DNA from: an uncultured Steroidobacter sp.
GTDB lineage: Bacteria; Pseudomonadota; Gammaproteobacteria; Steroidobacterales; Steroidobacteraceae
Direction of reading: 5' to 3'
Assembly: GCA_938008435.1 (NCBI GenBank)
Contig: CALLKK010000030.1
Span: 1-64,000, forward strand
DNA length: 64,000 bases
The notes beneath the pieces were generated by a model. The model worked only from the letters and a program-made list of their open reading frames with translations, had not been told where the DNA came from and ran no database searches. Position numbers and translations under genes: made by a program. Each line of letters opens with the position of its first letter. Position 1 is the first letter of the stretch. Below, one piece after another: positions 50,803 through 60,428 of this stretch.

Positions 50803-51898
50803 ATGGAAATCAACCAACTCCGCCGTTCCCTCGAAGATCTCACCGAGCGCAGCGAGGCGCTGAGGAGGTTTCTTTGAGTACGATCGCAAGAGCGAACGCC
50901 TTGCAGAGGTCAATCGTGAGCTAGAGGACCCTGCGATCTGGAATACGCCCGAAAGGGCGCAGGAGCTCGGTAAGGAGCGTTCGCGTCTCGAGCAGGTCGT
51001 CGCGACGCTCGACCGCGTGGCGAACGGCTTGAAGGACGCCGACGAGCTGCTGACGCTCGCGCTCGAAGAGAACGATGAATCCACCGCGCGCGAGGTCGCG
51101 AACGACGTCGCGCGACTCGAGCAGGAGATCAAGAAGCTCGAGTTCCAGCGGATGTTCCCCGGCGAGATGGATTCGCGCTCGTGCTTTCTCGACATTCAGG
51201 CGGGCGCCGGCGGGACGGAAGCGCAGGACTGGGCGCAGATGCTCATGCGCATGTACCTGCGCTGGGCCGATCAGCACGGCTATCGCACGGAGATCGTCGA
51301 CGTGAGCGACGGCGAAGTGGCCGGCATCAAGAGCGCGACGATCAACATCATCGGCGACTACGCGTACGGTTGGTTGCGTACCGAGACGGGCGTGCATCGC
51401 CTGGTGCGCAAGTCGCCGTTCGATGCGAATGCGCGCCGCCACACCTCGTTCGCCTCCGTGTTCGTCTCGCCCGAAATCGACGACGACATTCAGATCGAGA
51501 TCAATCCGGCGGATCTGCGCATCGACGTTTACCGTTCGAGCGGCGCCGGCGGACAGCACGTCAACAAGACCGAATCGGCGGTGCGTATCACGCACGTGCC
51601 GACGGGTATCGTGGTGGCGTGCCAGAACGAGCGCAGCCAGCACAAGAACCGCGACAAGGCGATGAAGCAGCTCAAGGCGAAGCTCTACGAGCTCGAAGTG
51701 AACAAGCGCAACGCCGCGGCGAAGGTGCTGGAAGACTCCAAGGCCGACGTGAGCTGGGGCAATCAGATCCGCTCGTACGTGCTCGATCAGTCGCGTATCA
51801 AGGATCTGCGCACCAACGTCGAGGTCGGCAACACGACGGCCGTGCTCGACGGCGATCTGGACGAATTCTTGGAAGCGAGCCTGAAGCAGGGGCTGTGA
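50803..51898 (+). CDS. prfB: Peptide chain release factor 2, expressed by programmed +1 frameshift
   Basis: Release factor for UGA and UAA. Translation starts at ATG 50803 (MEINQLRRSLEDL), runs 24 codons, meets UGA at 50875-50877, and continues in the +1 frame from GAG 50876 to 51898, giving 364 residues (E. coli RF2 has 365). Downstream sense sequence is intact: the SPF codon-recognition tripeptide in LVRKSPFDANARRHTS and the catalytic GGQ in SSGAGGQHVNKTESAVRI. A gene call beginning at the internal ATG 51017 or any later one would miss the true N terminus; this is not a broken gene. lysS follows 73 bases later. Confidence 0.95.
50863..50877 (+). other. prfB programmed frameshift site
   Basis: AGG AGG TTT CTT TGA: an internal Shine-Dalgarno AGGAGG three bases before the slippery CTT codon and in-frame TGA, then G. 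Spacing equals the E. coli site (AGG GGG TAT CTT TGA C). When RF2 is scarce, the ribosome slips +1 and makes full-length RF2, so the factor controls its own level. Confidence 0.95.
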
Positions 51899-51971
51899 GA
51901 TGCGGGCGACGGCGTGAGGGCGGTCGAATTCGTCTCCCAACGCCGCGTCACTCCCCGCAAGTGGAAGAGCT

Positions 51972-53471
<1,500 letters not shown>

Positions 53472-53487
53472 GCTGCAGTGCGGCGGG

Positions 53488-54351
53488 CTAGCTCTGCGGC
53501 GCGCCGACGTCGTACGGCAGCGGCAGCCGCTCGAGCGCGCTGTCGTCGATACCCTCCAGTCTCAAGCGCTCGTCGAGCTGCGCGAGATTGATGACGGCGA
53601 GCAGCTCGCAGCCCGAGGCGGTCGCGATTGCATCGACTACATCGCCTGCGTGTTGATCGCCTGCGGTGACGAGCGTGCCCGGTGCCGGCGCTGCGCACGG
53701 GGCGCGGAAATGGAACATCCGGCGTTTGACGGTCCCGCGATAGTGCGCCCGCGCAATGATCTCCTGTCCGGTGTAGCAGCCCTTGGTGAAACTGATGCCG
53801 CCGAGCAGGTCGAGATTGAGCATTTGGGCGACGAAACGCTCGTGCGTCGCTGAATACACCTGCGGCAGGCCCGCGCGCAGGTGCTCTGCGCGCCAGCGCA
53901 GCTCGCGGTCCGCGTCTTCGGCCGTTATGTCATCCGGCGTGACGACGAGCGCGTGTCGGTGACCCGACCACCGTAGCAAGCTCGTGGAGCCCTCCAGGCG
54001 ATGCGTACGATCGACGCCAGGATCGCCGCTCGTCGCATCGTCCAACAGGCCCACGCGCAGCGCACTCGTGTCGACGGTGACTTTTGCGCGCAGAATGTAG
54101 CGGCGCAGACGTGTCGCCGTCGTCTCGAGCAGCTCGCGGGCGACGAGCAGTACGATGCCTTCAGGCCGCTCGATCAGCCACAGCACGGCTTGTACGCGGC
54201 CCTGCGGCGAATTGCACGCTGCCAGCAGAATGCGTTCGGATGTCAGCGAATTCACATCGGCTGTGAGCTGTCCTTGCAGGAACTGCCGAGCGTCCGGGCC
54301 CGATACGAGCAGGGCCCCAAGGTGCGTAAGCTTGGTGATTGCGGCGGTCAT
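53488..54351 (-). CDS. ygfZ: Folate-binding iron-sulfur assembly protein YgfZ
   Basis: Tetrahydrofolate-dependent helper for certain Fe-S enzymes, related to the aminomethyltransferase fold. The 287-residue product has the family hallmark FTKGCYTGQEIIARAHYRG (catalytic Cys at about residue 196), FLQGQLTADVN and NSPQGRVQAVLWLI. It ends 16 bases from the convergent lysS. In E. coli, ygfZ neighbours sdhE and ygfX; here all three again flank the succinate dehydrogenase block, consistent with Fe-S and flavin cofactor care of complex II. Confidence 0.93.
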   Translation of the reverse strand: MTAAITKLTHLGALLVSGPDARQFLQGQLTADVNSLTSERILLAACNSPQGRVQAVLWLIERPEGIVLLVARELLETTATRLRRYILRAKVTVDTSALRVGLLDDATSGDPGVDRTHRLEGSTSLLRWSGHRHALVVTPDDITAEDADRELRWRAEHLRAGLPQVYSATHERFVAQMLNLDLLGGISFTKGCYTGQEIIARAHYRGTVKRRMFHFRAPCAAPAPGTLVTAGDQHAGDVVDAIATASGCELLAVINLAQLDERLRLEGIDDSALERLPLPYDVGAPQS

Positions 54352-54445
54352 TTGCTGAGATTCGTGCGTTCGCGAAACCCGAATTCAAGCCTCGCAACAT
54401 ACGGCGGCCTACGCCGTTCCGAGCAAAAGGGGGTTCTGGCAGACT

Positions 54446-54658
54446 ATGCGGATGATCGAATCCGGTTCGCGACTTGCTTCGACTCCGATGATAGACGAAG
54501 TGGCGCCCACTGGCGCCGACGCCAATCCCCCGCAAGCGCAGACCACCGCGGCCGACCCGGTGAGCCTACCTCGGCCGCGCGAGATCGGCGGGCGAGAGGG
54601 GCCCGAACCGACTCGATACGGGGATTGGGAAAAGGCGGGTCGCTGCATCGATTTCTAG
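54446..54658 (+). CDS. DUF1674 / SDHAF4-type succinate dehydrogenase assembly factor
   Basis: 70-residue protein whose last 25 residues carry the DUF1674 signature: REIGGREGPEPTRYGDWEKA then GRCIDF. In mitochondria, SDHAF4 (yeast Sdh8) binds flavinated SdhA, protects it from oxidation and hands it to SdhB. The first 45 residues are variable and Ala/Pro/Thr-rich. The start is uncertain: ATG 54446, 54452 or 54491 all keep the conserved end, and none has a strong ribosome site. It lies 56 bases before sdhC, which strongly supports a complex II role. It is easily missed because of its size and lack of similarity outside the C terminus. Confidence 0.85.
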   Translation: MRMIESGSRLASTPMIDEVAPTGADANPPQAQTTAADPVSLPRPREIGGREGPEPTRYGDWEKAGRCIDF

Positions 54659-54714
54659 ATTGATGGCGAGACGGCGCGCGCCGAGCGCCGAATGCATCGC
54701 CGCTCAAATAACGG

Positions 54715-55134
54715 ATGGCTTCCATGCAGAGTCAAACTCCCTCCGCACGACCGTTGTCGCCGCACCTGCAGGTGTACCGTTGGCGTTACACCATGGCGTT
54801 GTCGATCCTGCATCGCGCAACGGGCTTGGTGCTGTCGCTCGGGCTGGTGCTTCTCGTCGCGTGGCTGCTCGGCATCGCGAACGGTGCGGCGTCCTACGAT
54901 TGCGTCATGGCCGCGTTCACGCATCCGCTGATGCGCATCGTGTTCGTCGGCTACTCGTTCGCGTTCTTCTATCACCTCGCGAACGGCATCCGTCATCTCG
55001 TCTGGGACACCGGCCGCGGTCTCGAACGCAAATCGGCGCGCGCGAGCGCGCGGGTGGTCGTCGTCGCCGCCGTGGTGTGCACCATTCTGTTCTGGATCGT
55101 CGTGTGCGTGCGTTACTCGGGGAGCGTGGCATGA
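54715..55134 (+). CDS. sdhC: Succinate dehydrogenase cytochrome b556 subunit
   Basis: Membrane anchor of complex II that helps bind haem b and ubiquinone. The 139-residue product has three membrane helices (about 35-55, 70-95 and 112-132), the quinone-site SILHRATGLVLS (Ser and Arg) and the haem-ligand region HLANGIRHLVWDTG. ATG 54715 and 54724 are both possible; I list the longer. The stop overlaps sdhD by four bases. Confidence 0.94.
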   Translation: MASMQSQTPSARPLSPHLQVYRWRYTMALSILHRATGLVLSLGLVLLVAWLLGIANGAASYDCVMAAFTHPLMRIVFVGYSFAFFYHLANGIRHLVWDTGRGLERKSARASARVVVVAAVVCTILFWIVVCVRYSGSVA

Positions 55135-55517
55135 GCTTGCGATCGCCGTTGGGCAAGGTACTCGGACTCGGCGCGGCGAAGGAAGGCGTCGAGCATTGGT
55201 GGAGCCAGCGCGTGAGCGCGGTGGGCGTCGCGCTGCTCGGTCTGTGGTTCTTGATTTCGTTGGTGGCGCTTGGCGGGCTCAGCTACGACGCGGTGCTCGC
55301 GTGGCTCGGTCGCCCGGTCAATGCGGCGCTGCTCGTCCTGCTCATCGTCGCAGTGACTTATCACTCGAAGCTGGGTGTGCAAGTCGTGCTGGAAGACTAC
55401 GTGTCGAGTAAGGCCGCCAAGGTGGCTTGCCTGGTGGCAAACCAGTTCATTCACATCGCCCTCGCAGCGATTGCAATCTTCGCCGTGTTGCGTGCGGCGT
55501 TCGGAATTCAGGCATGA
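55131..55517 (+). CDS. sdhD: Succinate dehydrogenase membrane anchor subunit
   Basis: Second anchor of complex II. The 128-residue product has three membrane helices, the N-terminal GVEHWWSQRVSAVGVALLG pattern and the haem/quinone segment YHSKLGVQVVLEDYV with the haem-binding His and the Asp-Tyr pair. It overlaps both sdhC and sdhA by four bases (ATGA at each junction), ensuring equal production of the anchors and the flavoprotein. Confidence 0.94.
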   Translation: MSLRSPLGKVLGLGAAKEGVEHWWSQRVSAVGVALLGLWFLISLVALGGLSYDAVLAWLGRPVNAALLVLLIVAVTYHSKLGVQVVLEDYVSSKAAKVACLVANQFIHIALAAIAIFAVLRAAFGIQA

Positions 55518-57298
55518 GCGCTTATCAGTTCATCGATCACAGTTTCGACGTCGTCGTCGTCGGCGCAGGCGGCGCGGGCCTCAGGGCAACCTTCGGCTTG
55601 GCGCATTCCGGCTTGTCGACCGCGTGCATCACCAAGGTGTTCCCGACGCGCAGCCACACGGTGGCCGCGCAAGGCGGCATCAGTGCGGCGCTCGGCAACA
55701 TGGGTGAGGACGACTGGCGCTGGCACATGTACGACACCGTCAAGGGCTCGGACTGGCTGGGCGATCAGGACGCGATCGAGTTCATGTGCAAGGAAGCGCC
55801 GAATGCCGTGATCGAGCTCGAGCACTACGGCGTGCCGTTCTCGCGTACCGAAGACGGACGCATTTATCAGCGTCCGTTCGGCGGCATGACGACGCATTTC
55901 GGCAAGGGCATCGCGCAGCGCACTTGTGCGGCAGCCGACCGTACCGGCCACGCGATGCTGCATACGCTGTATCAGCAGGCATTGCGCCACGAAGCTCAGT
56001 TCTTCATCGAGTTCTTCGCCATCGACCTCATCATGGAGGACGGCGAGTGCCGCGGCGTGGTGGCACTCGACATGGCGAACGGCACGCTGCATCGCTTCCG
56101 TGCGCACAAGACGATTCTCGCGACGGGCGGCTACGGTCGCGCGTATTTCTCGTGCACCTCGGCACACACCTGCACCGGCGACGGCAACGGCATGGTGCTG
56201 CGTGCAGGATTGCCGCTGCAGGACATGGAGTTCGTGCAGTTCCATCCGACAGGCATTTACGGCGCCGGCTGTCTCATCACCGAAGGCGTGCGCGGCGAGG
56301 GCGGCATCCTGCGCAACTCCGAAGGCGAGCGCTTCATGGAGCGCTACGCACCGAACGCGAAGGATCTGGCTTCGCGCGACGTCGTGAGCCGCGCGATGAC
56401 GATCGAGATCCGCGAGGGGCGCGGCGTCGGTCCGCACAAGGATCACATCTACCTGCACCTCGAGCATCTGGGTGCCGACGTCATTCACGAGCGTCTGCCC
56501 GGTATCGCGGAGACGGCAAAGATCTTCGCCGGCGTCGATGTCACCAAGCAGCCGATCCCGGTGATCCCGACCGTGCACTACAACATGGGCGGCATTCCGG
56601 CGAACTATCACGGCGAAGTCGTTACGCTGCGCGACGGCAATCCGGATGCAGTCGTGCCGGGGCTCATGGCGATCGGCGAGGCCGCGTGCGTGTCCGTGCA
56701 CGGCGCCAACCGCCTCGGTTCGAACTCGCTGCTCGATCTGGTGGTGTTCGGTCGCGAGGCGGCTCGCTACTGCGCCGAGACGATCAAGCCGAACACCAAG
56801 CACCGGCCGTTGCCGAAGGATGCGGGCGATCTGGCCGTCAGCCGTCTCGATCGGCTGCGTCACGCAAAGGGCAAGCTCAAGACCGCCGAGATTCGCCTCA
56901 ACATGCAGCGCGTCATGCAAGCGCACGCTGCAGTGTTCCGCACCGGCGAGTCGTTGGAGGAGGGCGTCCGCAAGCTGACCGACGTCTACGAGTCGTTCGC
57001 GGAAGTCAGCGTGAGCGACCGCTCGCTCATCTGGAACACGGATCTCATCGAGACGCTCGAGCTCGAGAATCTGCTCGGGCAGGCGATGGTCACGATTCGT
57101 TCGGCGCTCAACCGCACGGAGAGCCGCGGCGCGCATGCGCGCGAGGACTACCCGCAGCGCGATGACGCGAACTGGCTCAAGCACACGCTTGCCTGGATCG
57201 ATGAGCGGGGCAATGTCCGGTTCGACTATCGGCCGGTGCACCTGAATACGCTTACGAGCGAGGTCGAGCCCATTCCGCCCAAGGCGCGTACGTACTGA
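55514..57298 (+). CDS. sdhA: Succinate dehydrogenase flavoprotein subunit
   Basis: Catalytic subunit oxidising succinate to fumarate. The 594-residue product has the dinucleotide fold VVVVGAGGAGLRATFGLA, the covalent-FAD histidine in RSHTVAAQGGI (His 48), the substrate region GGMTTHFGKG and QFHPTGIYGAGCLITEGVRG, the MGGIPANYHGEV segment, and the C-terminal REDYPQRDDANWLKHT. FAD attachment needs SdhE, encoded downstream; a DUF1674 factor is encoded upstream. Confidence 0.97.
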   Translation: MSAYQFIDHSFDVVVVGAGGAGLRATFGLAHSGLSTACITKVFPTRSHTVAAQGGISAALGNMGEDDWRWHMYDTVKGSDWLGDQDAIEFMCKEAPNAVIELEHYGVPFSRTEDGRIYQRPFGGMTTHFGKGIAQRTCAAADRTGHAMLHTLYQQALRHEAQFFIEFFAIDLIMEDGECRGVVALDMANGTLHRFRAHKTILATGGYGRAYFSCTSAHTCTGDGNGMVLRAGLPLQDMEFVQFHPTGIYGAGCLITEGVRGEGGILRNSEGERFMERYAPNAKDLASRDVVSRAMTIEIREGRGVGPHKDHIYLHLEHLGADVIHERLPGIAETAKIFAGVDVTKQPIPVIPTVHYNMGGIPANYHGEVVTLRDGNPDAVVPGLMAIGEAACVSVHGANRLGSNSLLDLVVFGREAARYCAETIKPNTKHRPLPKDAGDLAVSRLDRLRHAKGKLKTAEIRLNMQRVMQAHAAVFRTGESLEEGVRKLTDVYESFAEVSVSDRSLIWNTDLIETLELENLLGQAMVTIRSALNRTESRGAHAREDYPQRDDANWLKHTLAWIDERGNVRFDYRPVHLNTLTSEVEPIPPKARTY

Positions 57299-57378
57299 CG
57301 GAGAACCACTGGTCGCCTCTCGCACGGTGAGTGCCTAGACGTCGCAACTAACCACTGCCAATCGCTGCCTCTTTCGCC

Positions 57379-58161
57379 ATGGCCAAATTCCGCCTTCCGC
57401 CGAACTCGAAGATCGTCGCCGGCAAGACGTACAAGGCGCCGCCCGGCGCGAAGGACGTCCGCACGTTCAAGATCTATCGCTTCGATCCGGAGTCGGGTGA
57501 GAACCCGCGCATCGATACCTACGAAGTCGACATGGCGACGTGCGGGCCGATGGTTCTCGACGCGCTGATCAAGATCAAGAACGAGATCGACTCGACCTTG
57601 ACGTTCCGCCGCTCGTGCCGTGAGGGCATCTGCGGCTCGTGCGCGATGAACATCGACGGCGTGAACACGCTCGCGTGCACCAAGGCCCTCGAGGACATCA
57701 AAGGGGACGTGAAGATCTATCCGCTGCCGCACATGCCGGTGATCAAGGATCTGGTGCCCGACCTTACGAACTTCTACGCGCAATACGCCGCAGTCAAACC
57801 CTGGCTGCAGACGCGCACGCCGGCACCGCCCGACCGCGAGCGGCTGCAATCGAAGGAAGATCAGGAGAAGATCGACCGGCCGGCCGCATGCATCCTGTGC
57901 GCATGCTGCTCGACGTCGTGTCCGAGCTACTGGTGGAACGGCGATCGCTACCTCGGTCCGGCGGCGCTGCTGGCGGCATATCGCTGGATCATCGACAGCC
58001 GCGACGAAGCGACGGGCGAGCGGCTCGATGCGCTCGAAGATCCGTTCCGCCTGTATCGCTGCCACACGATCATGAACTGCACGGAAGCGTGCCCGAAGGA
58101 TCTGAACCCGGCGCGCGCGATCGCCGAGATCAAGAGGATGATCGCCGAGCGTCGGCACTGA
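57379..58161 (+). CDS. sdhB: Succinate dehydrogenase iron-sulfur subunit
   Basis: Electron-transfer subunit with three clusters, passing electrons from FAD to quinone. In the 260-residue product the [2Fe-2S] ligands lie in SCREGICGSCAMNIDG (plus a later Cys in TLACTK), the [4Fe-4S] in CILCACCSTSCP and the [3Fe-4S] in CHTIMNCTEACPKDLNPA. The gap of 80 bases after sdhA holds no gene. ATG 57379 has a weak ribosome site, but the N terminus AKFRLPPNSK is sensible. Confidence 0.96.
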   Translation: MAKFRLPPNSKIVAGKTYKAPPGAKDVRTFKIYRFDPESGENPRIDTYEVDMATCGPMVLDALIKIKNEIDSTLTFRRSCREGICGSCAMNIDGVNTLACTKALEDIKGDVKIYPLPHMPVIKDLVPDLTNFYAQYAAVKPWLQTRTPAPPDRERLQSKEDQEKIDRPAACILCACCSTSCPSYWWNGDRYLGPAALLAAYRWIIDSRDEATGERLDALEDPFRLYRCHTIMNCTEACPKDLNPARAIAEIKRMIAERRH

Positions 58162-58192
58162 TTCGTCAACGCAAGCCAGCGCTCGACTCATC

Positions 58193-58474
58193 GTGCAGGG
58201 TTTCGGCAACGACGACTCGGCGCCCGCGTGGCGCAGTCCACCGCTCGCGCAGCTCAAGTGGCGCTGTCGGCGCGGCATGCGCGAGCTCGACATCGTTCTC
58301 GAACGGTACCTGGAACAACGTTATGCTTACGCTCCACCTGCGGAGCAACAGGCATTCGTGCAGCTGCTCGAACTGCCCGACCCGCAGTTGCTTGCGTATG
58401 TAATGCGTCGCGAACAGCCGGCCGATTCGGGATGGATTGATGTCGTCGCCAAGCTCGCCGCCTTTAATCATTGA
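58193..58474 (+). CDS. sdhE: Succinate dehydrogenase flavinylation factor SdhE
   Basis: Small protein that promotes covalent FAD attachment to SdhA. The 93-residue product has the essential RRGMRELDIVLERYLEQRY (RGxxE motif), and the helical-bundle segment QLLELPDPQLLAYVM. It starts with GTG 58193, 31 bases after sdhB, so it belongs to the sdh operon itself rather than being elsewhere as in E. coli. The following ygfX gene overlaps its last 35 bases. Confidence 0.93.
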   Translation: MQGFGNDDSAPAWRSPPLAQLKWRCRRGMRELDIVLERYLEQRYAYAPPAEQQAFVQLLELPDPQLLAYVMRREQPADSGWIDVVAKLAAFNH

Positions 58475-58910
58475 CGTGAGCGATCGTCCGGCCGAGCGCC
58501 GCTTGGTCTGGGCGGCGTGCGTTATCGCCGCGGCGCTGCCCGCTGGCGTCCTGCCGTGGCCGTCTTGGCCGCTCGTTTCCCTCGTGTTCGTGGCGTTCTT
58601 GCTGGCTGCGTTCCGCGCGCACGGCTGGCTGGGCGGAGCTCGGCGGGTGGTGCGAGTTGCTTGGCGCGCCGATGGACAGTGGCACATCGAGCAGGCCGAC
58701 GGTCGCTCGGCGCAATGTGAGCTGTGTCTCAGTTCCCGCGTGGCCGGCCGGGTCGTGTGGCTGCAATTGCGGACGAAGTCCGGTCCGCGCCGGCGCATCT
58801 CGCTGATCCTCACCCGCGGCCGAAGCACCGATGACGATCTTCGTAGGCTGATCGTGCGCCTGCGGCTCGACGTGCCGCGCAGCGGCACCCTCGTTCCTCA
58901 GGGCGGCTGA
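58440..58910 (+). CDS. ygfX: YgfX/CptA-like membrane protein
   Basis: 156-residue inner-membrane protein. In E. coli, YgfX pairs with SdhE (YgfY) and was proposed as a toxin acting on cytoskeletal proteins, though that toxin-antitoxin view is disputed. Two hydrophobic segments at about residues 23-58 (VWAACVIAAALPAGVLPWP, LVSLVFVAFLLAAF) are followed by a soluble part with WRADGQWHIEQADGR and a basic end. It overlaps sdhE by 35 bases in another frame. A TTG at 58437 adjoins the chosen ATG 58440. Identification rests on topology and on the sdhE neighbour. Confidence 0.78.
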   Translation: MSSPSSPPLIIDVSDRPAERRLVWAACVIAAALPAGVLPWPSWPLVSLVFVAFLLAAFRAHGWLGGARRVVRVAWRADGQWHIEQADGRSAQCELCLSSRVAGRVVWLQLRTKSGPRRRISLILTRGRSTDDDLRRLIVRLRLDVPRSGTLVPQGG

Positions 58911-59033
58911 GCGGCACATGGCTCCTGCACGGTACGGCTATCCTCGGGCGTGCCCGCCGCCGCGACCTCCCGCCTGCGGCAGGGGGGCAGGCCGCACCGC
59001 GCCCTCAGCCTCAGGGATCGAACCAAGTCCGGC

Positions 59034-59060
59034 GAACTTTCGCCATCGGTATCAGTCTAT
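59034..59060 (+). promoter_or_regulatory. SigmaE-type promoter candidate upstream of rpoE
   Basis: GAACTT (59034-59039), the sigmaE -35 core, is followed after exactly 16 bases by TCTAT (59056-59060), which resembles the -10 TCTGA. Start of transcription would be near 59067, about 50 bases before the rpoE ATG. Autoregulation of rpoE by its own product is known in gammaproteobacteria. The rest of the 207-base gap (58911-59117) shows no gene. Confidence 0.65.
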
Positions 59061-59117
59061 GGTTGCAGCGTTCGCCGGCGTGCGACGCGCGCGGCCGCTG
59101 TCTTGGGAAGCCTGTCG

Positions 59118-59696
59118 ATGACGCAGGACGAAACCGACCAGCGGCTCGTCGAGCGCGTTCAGGCTGGCGACCAGTCGGCCTTCAACCTGCTGGTGCTGAA
59201 GTATCAGCACCGCGTGTTGAAGCTCATCGCGCGTTTCGTGAGCGATCCGACGGAGGCAGAGGACGTAGCGCAGGAGGCTTTCTTGAAGGCCTACCGCGCC
59301 TTGCCTTCCTTCCGCGGCGATAGCGCTTTTTACACGTGGCTGTATCGCATCGCGATCAACACGGCGAAGAACGCGCTCGTCGCGAACAAGCGGCGTCCGG
59401 TTGACTTCGATCTGGATCTGCAGGATCCGGAGCAGTTCGAACGGCAGGCGAAGCTCAAGGAAGCCGACACGCCGGAAGGCGTGCTGCTCACCGAAGAGAT
59501 TCGCACCGTCGTCGAGAAAGCGATGGAGCAGCTTCCGGACGATCTCAGGACGGCGATCGTGCTGAGAGAGCTGGAAGGGTTGTCGTACGAGGAGATCGCC
59601 GAGGCGATGGACTGTCCGGTCGGGACGGTACGGTCGCGGATCTTCCGCGCGCGCGAGGCGATCGACAAGAAGTTGAAGCCGTTGCTCGGCGAATGA
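59118..59696 (+). CDS. rpoE: RNA polymerase sigma-E factor (AlgU type)
   Basis: Extracytoplasmic-function sigma factor for envelope stress. The 192-residue product is the RpoE/AlgU length. Region 2 shows FNLLVLKYQHRVLKLIARFV and DVAQEAFLKAYRALPSFRG with FYTWLYRIAINTAKN (-10 recognition); region 4 shows LPDDLRTAIVLRELEGLSYE and GTVRSRIFRAREAI (-35 recognition). ATG 59118 is the family start. rseA and rseB downstream, and RseP at 17.5 kb, form its control circuit. Confidence 0.95.
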   Translation: MTQDETDQRLVERVQAGDQSAFNLLVLKYQHRVLKLIARFVSDPTEAEDVAQEAFLKAYRALPSFRGDSAFYTWLYRIAINTAKNALVANKRRPVDFDLDLQDPEQFERQAKLKEADTPEGVLLTEEIRTVVEKAMEQLPDDLRTAIVLRELEGLSYEEIAEAMDCPVGTVRSRIFRAREAIDKKLKPLLGE

Positions 59697-59810
59697 CGAA
59701 CGAGGGCGGCGCCCAGGAATGTCCGAAGAGTTGTCTGGGGTTCTCCGCGGGCTACATGGGATTGAAGTTCGGGTGTAATTGCAGACAATGTCGTGGACGG
59801 TAAGGATCTC

Positions 59811-60428
59811 ATGACCGATTCGATCAAAGAACAGGTTTCAGCGTGCTTGGACGGCGAGCTGCCGGATCGAGAGCTGCCGCTATTGCTGAAGCGCATCGGT
59901 CAGGATGCGGAGCTGTGCGCCACGATGACGCGCTACAGCCTCATCTCCGAGGTGCTGCGCGGCGGTAGCCTGCCCGTGGCCTCGACCGATTTCGCGGCTC
60001 GCACCATGGCGCGGATTGCCGCCGAGCCGCGTCCGCAGCAAGCCCGCACGTCGCAAGCCGCGTGGCGCCGCCTGCGTACGGTCGCAGGGCTCGGCATCGC
60101 CGCGAGCGTGGCGACCCTGGCACTCATCACGGCCCAGCGCGTGGGCTTGACCCCGACCGGGGCGGAGACCACGAGCATCGTGGCGCAGAGCACCGATCTG
60201 GCGGCCGAGGTGGCACCCGATCGGTATGTCGTGCCGATGACGCCGTCGAGCTCTAGCGCGTTCATTCCCGCCACCCGGCTCACGAATTACGTCGTTGCTC
60301 ACAGCGAATATTCCTCGCCGCTCGGGCGCCGCAGCGTGCTGAGCGGCGTGTTGGCGGAAGGGGAGGCCGAGCTCTTGACCGATGCTCCGGCCGAGTCTGC
60401 CGCAGTCTCGCAGGAGTCCCAGCCCTGA
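59811..60428 (+). CDS. rseA: Anti-sigma-E factor RseA/MucA
   Basis: Inner-membrane anti-sigma factor that holds RpoE until cut by DegS-type protease and RseP. The 205-residue product has a cytoplasmic N-terminal domain with KEQVSACLDGELPDRELPLL, a membrane helix at about residues 88-108 (VAGLGIAASVATLALITA), and a periplasmic half. ATG 59811 has TAAGGA five bases upstream; GTG 59793 is the other option. The 114-base gap after rpoE contains no obvious element. The stop overlaps rseB (TGATG). Confidence 0.9.
   Translation: MTDSIKEQVSACLDGELPDRELPLLLKRIGQDAELCATMTRYSLISEVLRGGSLPVASTDFAARTMARIAAEPRPQQARTSQAAWRRLRTVAGLGIAASVATLALITAQRVGLTPTGAETTSIVAQSTDLAAEVAPDRYVVPMTPSSSSAFIPATRLTNYVVAHSEYSSPLGRRSVLSGVLAEGEAELLTDAPAESAAVSQESQP

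Noticed and set aside
50803..51016. prfB as a gene broken by an in-frame stop
   Set aside because: The stop is the conserved programmed frameshift site with a correctly spaced AGGAGG; the +1 frame continues to a full-length RF2.
58193..58910. sdhE-ygfX as a stand-alone toxin-antitoxin module
   Set aside because: Position inside the sdh operon and the established flavinylation role of SdhE make a complex II function the simpler reading.
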